Shown: positions 25,274-34,911, numbered from the stretch's first letter. The stretch is 64,000 nt of DNA from Nocardiopsis sp. YSL2 (GCF_030555055.1 NZ_JAMOAO010000001.1:1488001-1552000); one strand, 5' to 3'. The notes: generated from the sequence alone by a model not told the origin. Program-made: numbers and translations.

Positions 25274-27499
25274 TCATTCGGCGTCGGCCGCCGTGCGCAG
25301 CCGGTGCGCGAGGGCGGTGTGACGACGCCCGGAGGAGGCGTTGCGGACCGCCTGGGCGATGGCGCGGCGCGACCCGACCAGGACCACGAGTCTCTTGGCC
25401 CTGGTGATGGCGGTGTAGAGCAGGTTGCGCTGGAGCATCATCCAGGCGCTGGTGGTGACGGGGATGACGACCGCCGGGTACTCGCTGCCCTGGGAGCGGT
25501 GCACGGTGATGGCGTAGGCGTGGGTGAGTTCGTCGAGTTCGGCGAAGTCGTAGGCGACGTCCTCGTCCTCGTCGGTGCGCACGGCGACCTCCTGCGCGAC
25601 GGTGTCGATGCTGGTCACCACGCCCATCGTCCCGTTGAACACCCCGTTCCGCCCCTTGTCGTAGTTGTTCCTGATCTGCGTGACCTTGTCTCCCACGCGG
25701 AACACACGGCCGCCGAAACGCTTCTCCGGGACGTCCTCGGCGGGGGGCGTGACGGCGGCCTGCAGGGCCGTGTTGAGCCCCGCGGCTCCGGCGGGGCCGC
25801 CCTTCATGGGGGCCAGGACCTGCACGTCCCGGCGCGGGTCGAGGCCGAAGCGGCGCGGGATGCGGCGCGCGACCACGTCGACGGTGACCTCGGCCGCGCT
25901 CTCGGCGTCCTCGCAGGGGAAGAGGAAGAAGTCGTCCAGGCCCTGGACGAGGGGCGGCTCACCGGTGTTGACCCGGTGGGCGTTGCTGACCACCCCGGAC
26001 TGCTGGGCCTGCCGGAAGACGTGGGTCAGCCGTACGCTCGGCACCGGCGTCCCGTCCTCCAGCAGGTCCCGCAGGACCTGGCCGGCGCCCACCGAGGGCA
26101 GCTGGTCGACGTCGCCGACGAACAACAGGTGCGCGCCCGGTGGCACGGCCTTGACCAGCTTGTTGGCCAGGATGAGGTCGAGCATCGACGCCTCGTCCAC
26201 CACCAGGAGGTCGCAGTCGAGCGGGTGGTCGCGGTCGTAGGCGGCCTCCCCTCCCGGGCGTAGCTCCAGGAGGCGGTGCACGGTGAGGGCGTCGACGCCC
26301 GTCAGCTCGGTGAGCCGCTTGGCCGCCCGGCCGGTGGGCGCGGCCAGGACGACCTTGGCGTGTTTGGCGAGGGCGAGGGTGACGATGGAGGCGACGGTGA
26401 AGGACTTGCCGCAGCCCGGACCTCCGGTGAGCACGCACACCCGGCGGGTGAGCGCCGTGCGCACGGCCTCGCGCTGGGCCTCGGCGAGGTCGACGCGGGT
26501 GCGGCCGCGCAGCCATTCCAGGGCCACGTCCCAGTCCACCCCGGCGAAGGCGGGGAGCCGGTCCGCGGGGGCGTTCAGCAGGGCGCGCAGGCCGCCGGAG
26601 AGGCCGATCTCGGCTCGGTGGAAGGGCAGCAGGTACACCGCGCGCACCGGCTCGCCCTCGGGGCCGGGGACGGTCTCGCGGACCACGCCCTCGGTGGCCA
26701 CCAGCTCGGCCACGCACTCGATGACCAGTCCCGCCTCGACCCCGAGGATCTTCACCGCGGCGGAGATGAGGCGCTCCTCCGGCAGGTAGCAGTGCCCGTC
26801 GCCGGTGGACTCCGAGAGGGTGAACTGGATCCCCGCCATGACCCGCTGCGGGCTGTCGTGCGGGATGCCCACGGCCCGCGCGATGGTGTCGGCGGTCTTG
26901 AAACCGATCCCCCACACGTCCGTGGCCAGGCGGTAGGGCTCCTTCTGCACGACGTTGATGGACGCGTCACCGTACTTCTTGTAGATGCGCACGGCCAGGG
27001 ACGTGGTGACCTCGACCCCCTGGAGGAAGACCATGACCTCCTTGATCGCCTTCTGCTCCTCCCAGGCGTCGGCGATCAGCCGGGTGCGTTTGGGCCCCAG
27101 TCCCGGAACCTCGATGAGCCGGTCCGGTGCGTCCTCGATGACGTCCAGCGCGTCGGTGCCGAAGTGGTCGACGATGCGTTCGGCCATCTTGGGGCCGATG
27201 CCCTTGATGAGGCCGGAGCCGAGGTAGCGGCGGATGCCCTGGACGGTGGCGGGCAGGACGGTGGTGTAGTCGTCCACCTGGAACTGGCGGCCGTACTGCG
27301 GGTGGGAGCCCCACCGGCCTCGCAGGCGCAGGGCCTCGCCCGGCTGGACCCCCGCCAGGGCGCCGACCACGGTGAGCAGGTCGTTCGCGCCCCGCCCGGT
27401 GTCGACCTTGGCCACGGTGTAGCCGGTGTCCTCGTTGGCGTAGGTGATGCGTTCCAGGACGCCCTGGACGACGGCGGCCTTGGCGACGCTTCCGGTCAC
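25274..27499 (-). CDS. recD2: RecD2-type ATP-dependent 5'-3' DNA helicase
   Basis: 741 residues, normal for RecD2. The N-terminal OB-like domain (VVGALAGVQPGE) is followed by helix-hairpin-helix repeats (GSGLIKGIGPKMAERI, IEVPGLGPKR), then Walker A GGPGCGKS, Walker B VVDEASM, and the C-terminal UvrD_C_2 domain ending YAITVHRSQGSEYP. It lacks RecBC partners here; the resection role in this organism is presumably held by AdnAB, and RecD2 may act in replication-fork or oxidative damage repair. The start GTG (27497-27499) follows an excellent GGAGGGAGGAC. Confidence 0.93.
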   Translation of the reverse strand: MTGSVAKAAVVQGVLERITYANEDTGYTVAKVDTGRGANDLLTVVGALAGVQPGEALRLRGRWGSHPQYGRQFQVDDYTTVLPATVQGIRRYLGSGLIKGIGPKMAERIVDHFGTDALDVIEDAPDRLIEVPGLGPKRTRLIADAWEEQKAIKEVMVFLQGVEVTTSLAVRIYKKYGDASINVVQKEPYRLATDVWGIGFKTADTIARAVGIPHDSPQRVMAGIQFTLSESTGDGHCYLPEERLISAAVKILGVEAGLVIECVAELVATEGVVRETVPGPEGEPVRAVYLLPFHRAEIGLSGGLRALLNAPADRLPAFAGVDWDVALEWLRGRTRVDLAEAQREAVRTALTRRVCVLTGGPGCGKSFTVASIVTLALAKHAKVVLAAPTGRAAKRLTELTGVDALTVHRLLELRPGGEAAYDRDHPLDCDLLVVDEASMLDLILANKLVKAVPPGAHLLFVGDVDQLPSVGAGQVLRDLLEDGTPVPSVRLTHVFRQAQQSGVVSNAHRVNTGEPPLVQGLDDFFLFPCEDAESAAEVTVDVVARRIPRRFGLDPRRDVQVLAPMKGGPAGAAGLNTALQAAVTPPAEDVPEKRFGGRVFRVGDKVTQIRNNYDKGRNGVFNGTMGVVTSIDTVAQEVAVRTDEDEDVAYDFAELDELTHAYAITVHRSQGSEYPAVVIPVTTSAWMMLQRNLLYTAITRAKRLVVLVGSRRAIAQAVRNASSGRRHTALAHRLRTAADAE

Positions 27500-27582
27500 G
27501 GGTCCTCCCTCCCTGCCACGGGGGCGTGTCTGCTGTCCGCGGAGGGCGCTCCGTCCACCGGACGGCCCCTCCGCCGGTCCGC

Positions 27583-27993
27583 TCAGGCCCGCGCGGGCGC
27601 CGTTCCCGGCTCGGGGGAGTCCTCGCCCAGGACGGCGAGCACGCGGTCGCGGTCGGCCCTGCGCAGGCTCCGGGCCACCAGGACGTAGGAGTGTCTCAGC
27701 ATCTCCAGCACCTCGTCGTCGGGCACCGTGCCGTCGAGGAGCACGGAGTTCCAGTGCCGCTTGTTCATGTGGTAGCCGGGGGTGACGGCCGGGAACTGGT
27801 CGCGCAGCTCCAGGGCCAGCTCGGGGTCGCACTTGAGGTTGACCGTGGCGGGGCCGTCGCCGCTGCCGCCCATGAGCAGGGCGAACAGCTTCTCCCCCGC
27901 CACCTTGTACACCAGCGCGCCGGGGCCGAAGGGTTCGCTCTCGGCGGCCTCGGGGAACCACAGGGCCGCGTCGATGAACTGTTCCGGTGTCAT
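27583..27993 (-). CDS. MmcQ/YjbR family protein
   Basis: 136 residues with the YjbR (double-wing) pattern: EQFIDAALWFPEAAESEPFG at the start, then KLFALLMGG, VNLKCDPELALELR, and GYHMNKRHWNSVLLDG. YjbR proteins are small DNA-binding-like proteins of unclear function. The ATG at 27991-27993 follows AAGGAGG. It is upstream of recD2 on the same strand with an 83-base gap and could be co-transcribed. Confidence 0.87.
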   Translation of the reverse strand: MTPEQFIDAALWFPEAAESEPFGPGALVYKVAGEKLFALLMGGSGDGPATVNLKCDPELALELRDQFPAVTPGYHMNKRHWNSVLLDGTVPDDEVLEMLRHSYVLVARSLRRADRDRVLAVLGEDSPEPGTAPARA

Positions 27994-28074
27994 GTCGGCC
28001 TCCTTCCACCTCCGAGACTGCCAGAGCCCGACGACGATCGGTATCGGCCCGGCGAGACCTGTGGAGGGCGCCGT

Positions 28075-29265
28075 TCAGGCTCCGCCCTCCAGGGCGTCCA
28101 GCTCGGCGCTCAGCTCGGCGACGCGCAGGGCGAGCCGCTGCGCCTCGACCAGGGACGCCAGCGCCTCGTCCTGCTGCCCGTGGTCGGCTCCGGCCGCCAG
28201 GGTGAGGGCGTCCAGGCGGGCGGCGGCCCGGCGGTCGTAGGCGGACAGCTCCGCGGTGCTCACCTTGCTCGCGTAGTCCTCCAGGACGCGCACCCGGTCC
28301 GTCACCCTGGCGACGTCCTCGTCCAGGACCTCACGGGCGCGCTCCGCCGCCCGGCGGCTGTGCTCGCCCGGTGTGGCGATGCCCCCGATCGTGCGCCGCG
28401 TCCTGGTGTGCTCGCGCAGCCGGTCCGCGATCGACCACTCCACGTCGCGGAGCACGACCTGGTTGCGGACGGTGTCCAGCAGGAGGCCCTGGTCGTGCAG
28501 GGACGAGGCCAGGACGGAGTCCACGGCGCGCTGCGCGCGTCCGAGCAGGGCCCGCGCGGGGGCGTCGAGCATGCCGGGGTCGACGAACCAGTCCCGGAGG
28601 CCCTCCGCGAGCGCGTACCCGGCCCTGTGGTGGTCGTGCGCGCTCGACGGCACGCGGGTGTCGTCGGTCACCATGGCCGAACCCAGCAAGGTCGCGCCAC
28701 CGACGACTCCCAGCACCACCATGATGACGAATCCGAGCACCGCCAGGACCGGGGCGCCCAGGAGGAACACGAACGCCACGAGCCCCAGGCACCCGAGTGC
28801 GCTTCCACCGGCGGCCCAACCGCCGACGGTCCAGGGCCGGGCGCGGGCTGCGGCGGCCGGCCGCCACGGGGGCGCGGGCGGCGGGTCCCGGTGGTACCCG
28901 CGTCGCACGGCGCGGCCGAGCCGCCGTGCGCGCTCGGCGTCCACCTCCGGGTGGACGGTGATGCGCGAGGGCGCACCGGCGCCGGAGGCCGCGGAGTCCC
29001 CGTTCCCGCCGCCGAGGGCGGCGGCGGGCGCACTGGCGAGCAGCTCCCGGACCCCGATTCCGCGTGTGGTCAGGACCGCGACCCGGAGGCGGGGGTCCAT
29101 GACGGCCAGACGCTGTTCCACCAGGTCCCTGTACACCTGGCGGGGCGTGTGCCGGCGAAGGCCCACCAGGCCCCGGTAGCCGGGCACGGGCGCAGCCTCC
29201 CGTACCGCCCTGGCCATGTCGGCGGTCACGCGGACCGTGCTGCCGTCGGCGAGGGGCAGTTCCAT
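28075..29265 (-). CDS. Membrane protein of unknown function with C-terminal helical region
   Basis: 396 residues. An N-terminal soluble part (1-140) with a Pro/Arg-rich linker leads to two adjacent membrane helices (about 150-195), then a long helical, charged, coiled-coil-like cytosolic part ending in repeated hydrophobic heptads (RLALRVAELSAELDALEGG). ATG at 29263-29265 follows GGGAGGG. A hairpin overlaps its 3' end (arms 28062-28070 and 28083-28091). No family recognised. It was divergent from the Ser/Thr kinase gene before the IS110 element inserted between them. Confidence 0.68.
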   Translation of the reverse strand: MELPLADGSTVRVTADMARAVREAAPVPGYRGLVGLRRHTPRQVYRDLVEQRLAVMDPRLRVAVLTTRGIGVRELLASAPAAALGGGNGDSAASGAGAPSRITVHPEVDAERARRLGRAVRRGYHRDPPPAPPWRPAAAARARPWTVGGWAAGGSALGCLGLVAFVFLLGAPVLAVLGFVIMVVLGVVGGATLLGSAMVTDDTRVPSSAHDHHRAGYALAEGLRDWFVDPGMLDAPARALLGRAQRAVDSVLASSLHDQGLLLDTVRNQVVLRDVEWSIADRLREHTRTRRTIGGIATPGEHSRRAAERAREVLDEDVARVTDRVRVLEDYASKVSTAELSAYDRRAAARLDALTLAAGADHGQQDEALASLVEAQRLALRVAELSAELDALEGGA

Positions 29266-29433
29266 GGTGTCCCTCCCGGCCCGCGGAGCCCTTCTGCTCT
29301 CGCTGCATGTCTACCATCCGGACACCGGTTCGACGCGTGCGGCGGGGTTCTCGTTCCGGCGAGCGCGCACCGGGAGCACGGAGGGCGCGCAACGGGGCGG
29401 GCCGCGGGCAGGACTGCGGCGGCGGTCGCTGGG

Positions 29434-29439
29434 TAGACT
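29434..29439 (+). promoter_or_regulatory. Orphaned -10 (TAGACT) left of the IS110 element
   Basis: TAGACT on the plus strand points toward the Ser/Thr kinase gene, which now lies beyond the 1.4-kb insertion. It may be the kinase's original promoter; no clear -35 was found. Confidence 0.3.
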
Positions 29440-29499
29440 CCTGCCACCCGCCACCAGCCCCAGACGTCCCCCACTCGACCGGGAGTCTCAATGAAGTTG

Positions 29500-30702
29500 T
29501 CAAGCCGCCAGCGGGACCGGTGGGACGGGGGTGAACACCCGCCCGTCCCGCAACAAAGCCCACAGCACGCTCACCCTGCGCCGGGCCAGAGCGATCACCG
29601 CCTGGACGTGCTTGAGCCCCTCGCCCCGCTTCTTCTGATAGAACTCCCGGCTGGGCCCCTCGACCTTGAGCGCCGAGAGCGCGGACATGAAGAACACCCT
29701 GCGCAAAGCCCGGTTGTAGCGTTTGGGCCGGTGCAGATTACCGGTCCGTCTCCCGGAGTCCCGGGCCACCGGCACCAACCCGGCAGCCGAAGCCAGGTGC
29801 CCGGCGTCCCGGTAGGCGGTCAGGTCACCGGCGGCGGCGATGAACTCCGCCCCCAGGACGGGACCGAACCCGGGCACCGACTCGATGATCTTCGCGGCGT
29901 CCAGTTCGCGGAAGACCTCGCGAATCTGCTTCTCGGTGTCCTTGAGCCGGTCGTCCAGGTCCAAGACCTGGCGGGCCAAGTCCGCCACGATCGACGCGGT
30001 CACGGCCTCGCCGGGCACCTGCGTGCGCTGGGAAGCGGCCGCTTCCATCGCCTTGTCAGCGATCGACTCGGCGCTGCGCACACCCCGCTTGCGCAGCCAG
30101 GTCCCCAACCGTGCCCGGCCGATCTTGCGCAGAGCGCGAGGGGTCTGGAATCCGGTGAGCAGCACCAGCGGCCCCTTGGCGCCGGAGTAGTCGAAGGCGC
30201 GCTCCAAAGCGGGGAAGATCGAGCACAAAGCGTCGCGCAGCCGGTTGACGGCCCGCACCCGGTCGGCTGTCAGGTCGTTGCGGTAGCCGGTCAGCACGGC
30301 CAGGGACCGCACGGTCTCGGCGGGCACGTCGATGGGCGCGAAGTCGCAGCGGTGGCGCACCGTTTCGGCGATGACATAGGCGTCGCGGGCGTCGGTCTTG
30401 GCCTCGCCCCGGTAGGCGCCGGCCATCCGGTTGACGGTGCGTCCGGGCACGTACAGGGGTTGTTGGCCGTGCGCGGCCAGCAGCGCGAGCAGCAGAGCCG
30501 AGGCGGTGCCGCAGATGTCGATGCCCCACACGGCCTCGTCGGCCAGGGCCAGGATCTCGACGAGGGCGTCCAGGATCGAGTTCTCGTCGTTGGCGATCTT
30601 GCTCGACCACAGGGTGGTGCCGGTGTCGTCGACCACGGTGGCCCAGTGGTGGGCCTTGCCCGCGTCGATGCCGACCCAGACTCGTTGACGCGAGGGTTCC
30701 AT
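29500..30702 (-). CDS. IS110-family transposase (DEDD recombinase)
   Basis: 400 residues. The N-terminal RuvC-like DEDD domain has VGIDAGKAHH and EAKTDARDAYVIAE; the C-terminal transposase_20 domain has IESVPGFGPVLGAEFIAA and the serine-bearing LASAAGLVPV. Full length, no frameshift. ATG at 30700-30702 after GGAGGAGCGG. In characterised members the recombinase uses a bridge RNA made from the element's non-coding end. Confidence 0.94.
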   Translation of the reverse strand: MEPSRQRVWVGIDAGKAHHWATVVDDTGTTLWSSKIANDENSILDALVEILALADEAVWGIDICGTASALLLALLAAHGQQPLYVPGRTVNRMAGAYRGEAKTDARDAYVIAETVRHRCDFAPIDVPAETVRSLAVLTGYRNDLTADRVRAVNRLRDALCSIFPALERAFDYSGAKGPLVLLTGFQTPRALRKIGRARLGTWLRKRGVRSAESIADKAMEAAASQRTQVPGEAVTASIVADLARQVLDLDDRLKDTEKQIREVFRELDAAKIIESVPGFGPVLGAEFIAAAGDLTAYRDAGHLASAAGLVPVARDSGRRTGNLHRPKRYNRALRRVFFMSALSALKVEGPSREFYQKKRGEGLKHVQAVIALARRRVSVLWALLRDGRVFTPVPPVPLAA

Positions 30703-30898
30703 CCGCTCCTCCAGGCGTTCGACGTCATGCCGTCGGCCCGTGGAACACCCCGTCGTCATCTCCGTAAACAGCGACTCGTGCGCAGATCTCAATCAGCGAT
30801 CGGAGCGCCCCGGAGGGACGGGCGGCCACTCCTGGCAAGCCACTGAAGGCAAGCCCCCATCAGCCACACCCGGCCCTCCCGGGCCACTTAACAACTTA
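30703..30898 (-). other. Non-coding left end of the IS110 element, candidate bridge-RNA region
   Basis: 196 bp upstream of the transposase, inside the element, without a coding frame of note. It contains short GC hairpin-forming segments (for example GGCCCTCCCGGGCC at about 30872). In the IS110 family this position encodes the bridge RNA that pairs with target and donor. Presence of such an RNA here is inferred from position only. Confidence 0.4.
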
Positions 30899-30908
30899 CG
30901 GAGCCCCC

Positions 30909-31940
30909 ATGAAGGCACGCGGTGTCCGCCGACTCAAGCCGCTGGAGCCGGGCGATCCCGCCGAGGTCGGCGGGCACACGATCGTGGGCCGCGTCGGCTC
31001 CGGGGGGATGGGCACCGTGTACGCGGCCGACTCCCCCGGTGTGCACGGCTACCTCGCGGTGAAGGTCGTGCACGCCGCGCAGGCGGGCGACCCGCGCTTC
31101 CGTGAGCGGTTCGCGCACGAGGCGCGCCTGCTCGCCAAGGTCAACAGCCCCTCGGTGGCCCGCTTCGTGCGCGCCGACGTGGAGGCCGAACGCCCCTGGA
31201 TGATCACCGAGTACGTGCCCGGACCCACCCTGCGGTACCACGTGGAGCGCTTCGGCCGGCTGCGCGGGGGCATGCTCCTGGGGCTGGCCGTCGGCACCGC
31301 CGAGGCGCTGCGCGCGATCCACGACGCGGGCGTGGTCCACCGCGACCTCAAGCCCAGCAACATCGTGCTCTCGGCCACGGGGCCCAAGCTGCTGGACTTC
31401 GGGATCGCCCACCCCGTGGAGGACCCCGACCCCACCAAGTGGATCCGGCTGCGCAAGATGCGCCGGGCCTACCGCGACCTGCGGCTGCCCTCGCCCGACT
31501 CGCTCTCCGACGAGCGGCTCAGCGTGCGGCGCGACCGGTTGGGCACGCCCGGGTGGATGAGTCCGGAGCAGTACCACCGCCAGCCCACGACCCAGAAGGC
31601 CGACGTCTTCCTCTGGGGCGCCGCGGTGGCCTTCGCGTCGGTCGCGCACGACCCGTTCGGTCGCGCCGACGACAAGGAGATGGCGCGGCGGGTCATGTTC
31701 GAGGAGCCCGACCTCCAGCACCTGCCCAAGGGCCTGCACGAGCTGGTGGAGGCGGCGATGGCCAAGGACCCCGACGACCGCCCGGACGCGCCGGAGCTGC
31801 TGCGCGCCGCGCTCGCCCTGGAGGGGCCCGTGGGCGGCGTGAAGGCCCCGGTACCGCCCCCGGAGCGGGTCACCGTGCGCGGCCTGTTGGAGCGCCGGTG
31901 GACGTCGGTGGCGGTCCGGCCGCCCCGGCCGCCGCGATGA
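30909..31940 (+). CDS. Ser/Thr protein kinase (Hanks type), soluble
   Basis: 343 residues, almost only a kinase domain: VGSGGMGTVY (P-loop), AVKVV (VAIK lysine), HRDLKPSN (catalytic loop), LDFGIA (DFG) and GTPGWMSPEQ (activation-loop end), all intact. A roughly 40-residue insertion sits between DFG and the P+1 loop. There is no membrane helix or PASTA domain; the tail is Pro/Arg-rich. ATG at 30909 follows GGAGCCCCC, part of which adjoins the right end of the IS110 element, so its native promoter has been separated. Confidence 0.9.
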   Translation: MKARGVRRLKPLEPGDPAEVGGHTIVGRVGSGGMGTVYAADSPGVHGYLAVKVVHAAQAGDPRFRERFAHEARLLAKVNSPSVARFVRADVEAERPWMITEYVPGPTLRYHVERFGRLRGGMLLGLAVGTAEALRAIHDAGVVHRDLKPSNIVLSATGPKLLDFGIAHPVEDPDPTKWIRLRKMRRAYRDLRLPSPDSLSDERLSVRRDRLGTPGWMSPEQYHRQPTTQKADVFLWGAAVAFASVAHDPFGRADDKEMARRVMFEEPDLQHLPKGLHELVEAAMAKDPDDRPDAPELLRAALALEGPVGGVKAPVPPPERVTVRGLLERRWTSVAVRPPRPPR

Positions 31941-31961
31941 GGGCGCTCAGGCGAGACCGGC

Positions 31962-32495
31962 TCAGTAGAGCCCGTAGTGCGCCCGGCCCTCGCGGGAGAG
32001 CATCGCGACGATCATGTACACCGCGAAGCCGAGCGGGACGGCGGCCAGGATGTCCCCGGTGACCATGTTCCACGTGAGCAGGGCGGCCGCGGCCCCCTGG
32101 AAGAGCACGACGCCCCAGTACGCGCCGAGCGTGCGGCTGCGGATGCGGCTCGCCAGGAACGTGGACAGCAGGCCGTAGACGCCGGTGACGACCGCGAGCG
32201 TGCCCATCATCGCGCGCATCATCTCGGGGGTGATGGCCAGCTCGACGTTCTCCTCGGCGGCCAGTTCGGACTGCTGCCGGAGCATGTCGGCCATGACCTC
32301 GTCCGAGACGCTCAGCCCCATGACGAACACCAGGGACAGGGCGAGTCCGCAGGCACCGCCGACGAGCATCAGCATGCGCACGGTCGCGACCCTGCGCGGG
32401 AGCGGCGCGTCGGGGCTCAGCGCGTCGAAGCGGGCTCCGAAGCCGGGGAGCCCGTGCCCGGCCCCGTGGGGGTCCTGCGGTCCGAAGGGAGACAC
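31962..32495 (-). CDS. Four-helix membrane protein, unknown
   Basis: 177 residues: a short Gly/Pro-rich N-terminus, four membrane helices (about 41-63, 94-114, 122-141, 147-166) and an extracytoplasmic-looking loop with many acidic residues between helices 1 and 2. GTG at 32493-32495 follows AAGGAC. It is convergent with the kinase gene, with 21 bases between stops. No family recognised. Confidence 0.65.
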   Translation of the reverse strand: MSPFGPQDPHGAGHGLPGFGARFDALSPDAPLPRRVATVRMLMLVGGACGLALSLVFVMGLSVSDEVMADMLRQQSELAAEENVELAITPEMMRAMMGTLAVVTGVYGLLSTFLASRIRSRTLGAYWGVVLFQGAAAALLTWNMVTGDILAAVPLGFAVYMIVAMLSREGRAHYGLY

Positions 32496-32719
32496 GAGAG
32501 TCCTTCCGAGGCGTCGATCGGGGGTGCGTCACCCATGGTAGGCGGACCCGGCCCCCGGGGCAGGCGTGCCCCGGGCACACCGCGGATTGTTCAAATCGTC
32601 ACCTGGGCGCCGGTGCCGCCTTACCGGCCCCCGTCTATGGTGAGTCCTTTCGTACCACGCATCCCCGATCTCCCACTCCCCCATTCCCCCACGTTCCCCG
32701 GACGAAGGAGTCTCACCGC

Positions 32720-34843
32720 ATGTCCAGACTCGTACGCGCCGCGGGCGCGCTGCTGCTGTCGGGTGCCCTGGTGGCCTCGTCGGCGGTGGCCGCCACAGCG
32801 GACACGGCGGAGGATCCCGCCTTCACCCTGACGATCCTGCACGGCAACGATCCCGAGTCGCAGCTGCTGCACGCCTCGGGCGAGGCCGGCTTCGGCGGCG
32901 CCGCGCGCTACACCACACTGTTCCAGCGGCTGCGCGCGGACGAGGCCGCGGGCGGCGGAGCCGGGGAGGCCGCCGAGCGCGGTGTGGTGGCCGTCAACTC
33001 GGGTGACATGTACCTGCCGGGGCCGGAGCTGTCCGCCTCGCTGGAGGAGGGCGCGCCCTTCTACGACGCGACCGTCGCCAACGAGATCGGCTACGACGCG
33101 GTCGCCATGGGCAACCACGAGTTCGACTTCGGGCCCGACTTCTACGCGCGCTTCGTCGGCGACCTGACCGGCGACACCCGGGTGGTCGCGGCCAACGTGG
33201 ACGTGTCCGCCGAGCCCGAGCTGGCCGCGCTGGCCGGGACCGGGCGGATCGCGCCGAGCACGGTCGTCGACGCGGGCGGTGAGCGGGTCGGCGTCGTCGG
33301 CGCGCTCTACCCGGACCTGGCCAGCATCTCCAGCCCCCGCGACGTGGTGCTGGACGAGGTCGTCGGCCCGGTCCAGGCCGAGGTGGACCGCCTCACCGCC
33401 GACGGGGTGGACAAGGTCGTGCTGATCTCCCACCTGCAGGGCATCGCGTTCGAGCAGCGGGTCGGCCAGGAGCTGACCGGCGTGGACGTGATCGTCGCCG
33501 GGGGCGGGCACGAGGTCATGGCCGCGCCCGAGGACGCGCTCGTACCCGGCGACACGATCACCGCGAACCCCGTCACCGGCGATCCGCTGCACTACCCGCT
33601 GGTGGTGAGCGACGCCGAGGGCGGCGATCTGCCGATCGTCACCGCCGGATCCGACTACAAGTACGTGGGCCGTCTGGTCGTCAACTTCGACGAGGCGGGC
33701 GAGCTCGTCTCCGTCTCCGACCGGTCCGGCGCGGTGCGCGTCTCGGGTACCGGTGACGACGCCGTAGAGGAGGACGCGGCGGTGCGCGCCCAGGTGACCG
33801 AGCCGGTCGCCGCCCACGTGGACTCCCTGGCCGAGACCGAGGTCGCCCAGAGCGAGGTGGGCCTGGACGGCACCCGGGACCCGGGCGTGCGCACCCAGGA
33901 GACCAACCTGGGCAGCCTGATGGCCGACGCGCTGCTGGACACGGGGAGGCGCAGGGCCGAGGAGTACGGCGTCGCCGAGCCGCAGATCGGCATCCAGAAC
34001 GGCGGCGGCATCCGCAACGGGTCGGTGATCCCGGCCGGCCCCCTCACCGCCCTCGACACGTACTCGATCGCGCCCTTCGCGAACCAGACGGTGGTGGTCC
34101 CCGACCTGCCCCGCACGCAGATCAAGGAGCTGTTGGAGCACGGTGTGTCCGCCGCCCCGGCCGCCGACGGCCGCTTCATGCAGGTGGGCGGCGTCAACTT
34201 CGCCTACGACCCGGAGCGCACCGCGCAGGAGGTCGACGCCGACGGCACGGTCCTCACCCCCGGCGAGCGGGTGCGCAACGTCGTTCTGCACGACGGAACG
34301 GTGCTGGTGGCCGACGGCGAGGTCGTGGACGGCCCGCCCGTCTCGGTGGCCACGATCGACTTCTCCGCGCGCGGCGGGGACATGTACCCGTTCCGGGGCG
34401 CGCCCTTCACCGTGGTCGGCACGACCTACCAGGGTGCGCTGGAGAGCTTCCTCACGACGACGCTGCAGGGCCGTGTGACGGCCGCCGACTACCCCGAGGG
34501 CGGTTCCGGCCGCATCGTGGTGGGCGAGGAGGCGACCGACCCGGGCACGCCGGCGACGGGGACGCTGGAGCAGGTCCGGGAGCCGGTGCGCGAGGGCGTC
34601 TCGGCGCACTTCCGGTACACGACCGACGCCCCGGATTCCGCGAACGTGGTGGCCCTGTTCGCCGAGGGCACCTCTCCCGGTGACGGCGAGCCGCTCGCCA
34701 CGGCCAAGGCGCACAAGTCCGAGGGCCGGACCGCGGTGCGCACCCGGGGCCTGGGCACCGGCGAGTTCACCGCCTACCTGCTGGACGGAGAGGGAGCCGT
34801 GCTGGCCGGGCCGACGGAGTTCGAGATCGTCCCGCGCCGCTAG
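32720..34843 (+). CDS. Secreted 5'-nucleotidase / 2',3'-cyclic phosphodiesterase (UshA-like)
   Basis: 707 residues. A Sec signal peptide (about 1-28, ending SAVAATA) is followed by the metallophosphoesterase domain: LHGNDPES (usual HxNDxH-type motif altered), VNSGD, MGNHEFDFG, ISHLQG, and GGGHE. The C-terminal 5-nucleotidase domain has ETNLGSLMADALL, IGIQNGGGIR and the substrate-stacking region near DTYSIAPFANQ. A final 80-residue beta-rich module has no sorting signal that I see. It should release phosphate from extracellular nucleotides. ATG at 32720, with GAAGGAG about 11 bases upstream. Confidence 0.9.
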   Translation: MSRLVRAAGALLLSGALVASSAVAATADTAEDPAFTLTILHGNDPESQLLHASGEAGFGGAARYTTLFQRLRADEAAGGGAGEAAERGVVAVNSGDMYLPGPELSASLEEGAPFYDATVANEIGYDAVAMGNHEFDFGPDFYARFVGDLTGDTRVVAANVDVSAEPELAALAGTGRIAPSTVVDAGGERVGVVGALYPDLASISSPRDVVLDEVVGPVQAEVDRLTADGVDKVVLISHLQGIAFEQRVGQELTGVDVIVAGGGHEVMAAPEDALVPGDTITANPVTGDPLHYPLVVSDAEGGDLPIVTAGSDYKYVGRLVVNFDEAGELVSVSDRSGAVRVSGTGDDAVEEDAAVRAQVTEPVAAHVDSLAETEVAQSEVGLDGTRDPGVRTQETNLGSLMADALLDTGRRRAEEYGVAEPQIGIQNGGGIRNGSVIPAGPLTALDTYSIAPFANQTVVVPDLPRTQIKELLEHGVSAAPAADGRFMQVGGVNFAYDPERTAQEVDADGTVLTPGERVRNVVLHDGTVLVADGEVVDGPPVSVATIDFSARGGDMYPFRGAPFTVVGTTYQGALESFLTTTLQGRVTAADYPEGGSGRIVVGEEATDPGTPATGTLEQVREPVREGVSAHFRYTTDAPDSANVVALFAEGTSPGDGEPLATAKAHKSEGRTAVRTRGLGTGEFTAYLLDGEGAVLAGPTEFEIVPRR

Positions 34844-34911
34844 CGCGTGTTCCGTGGATGCCGCCCGCCGCGAGCGGCGTGAGTATCCGCGGACCATGCC
34901 CTGGGCGCCCG

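Larger units (their letters stand above)
29493..30898 (-). mobile_element. IS110-family insertion sequence
   Basis: A single DEDD transposase gene with almost no 3' non-coding DNA and about 195 bp of 5' non-coding DNA. Imperfect 12-bp inverted repeats mark the sides: GAAGTTGTCAAG at 29493-29504 and CTTAACAACTTA at 30887-30898 (11 of 12 pair). The transposase stop codon lies inside the left repeat. The exact ends are not fixed because IS110 elements make little or no target duplication. The layout (long end upstream of the gene) fits the IS110 group. Confidence 0.85.

Noticed and set aside
32590..32612. PHO box before the secreted 5'-nucleotidase
   Set aside because: GTTCAAATCGTCACC resembles a PHO unit, but the second unit is not at 11-bp spacing, so the match is too weak.
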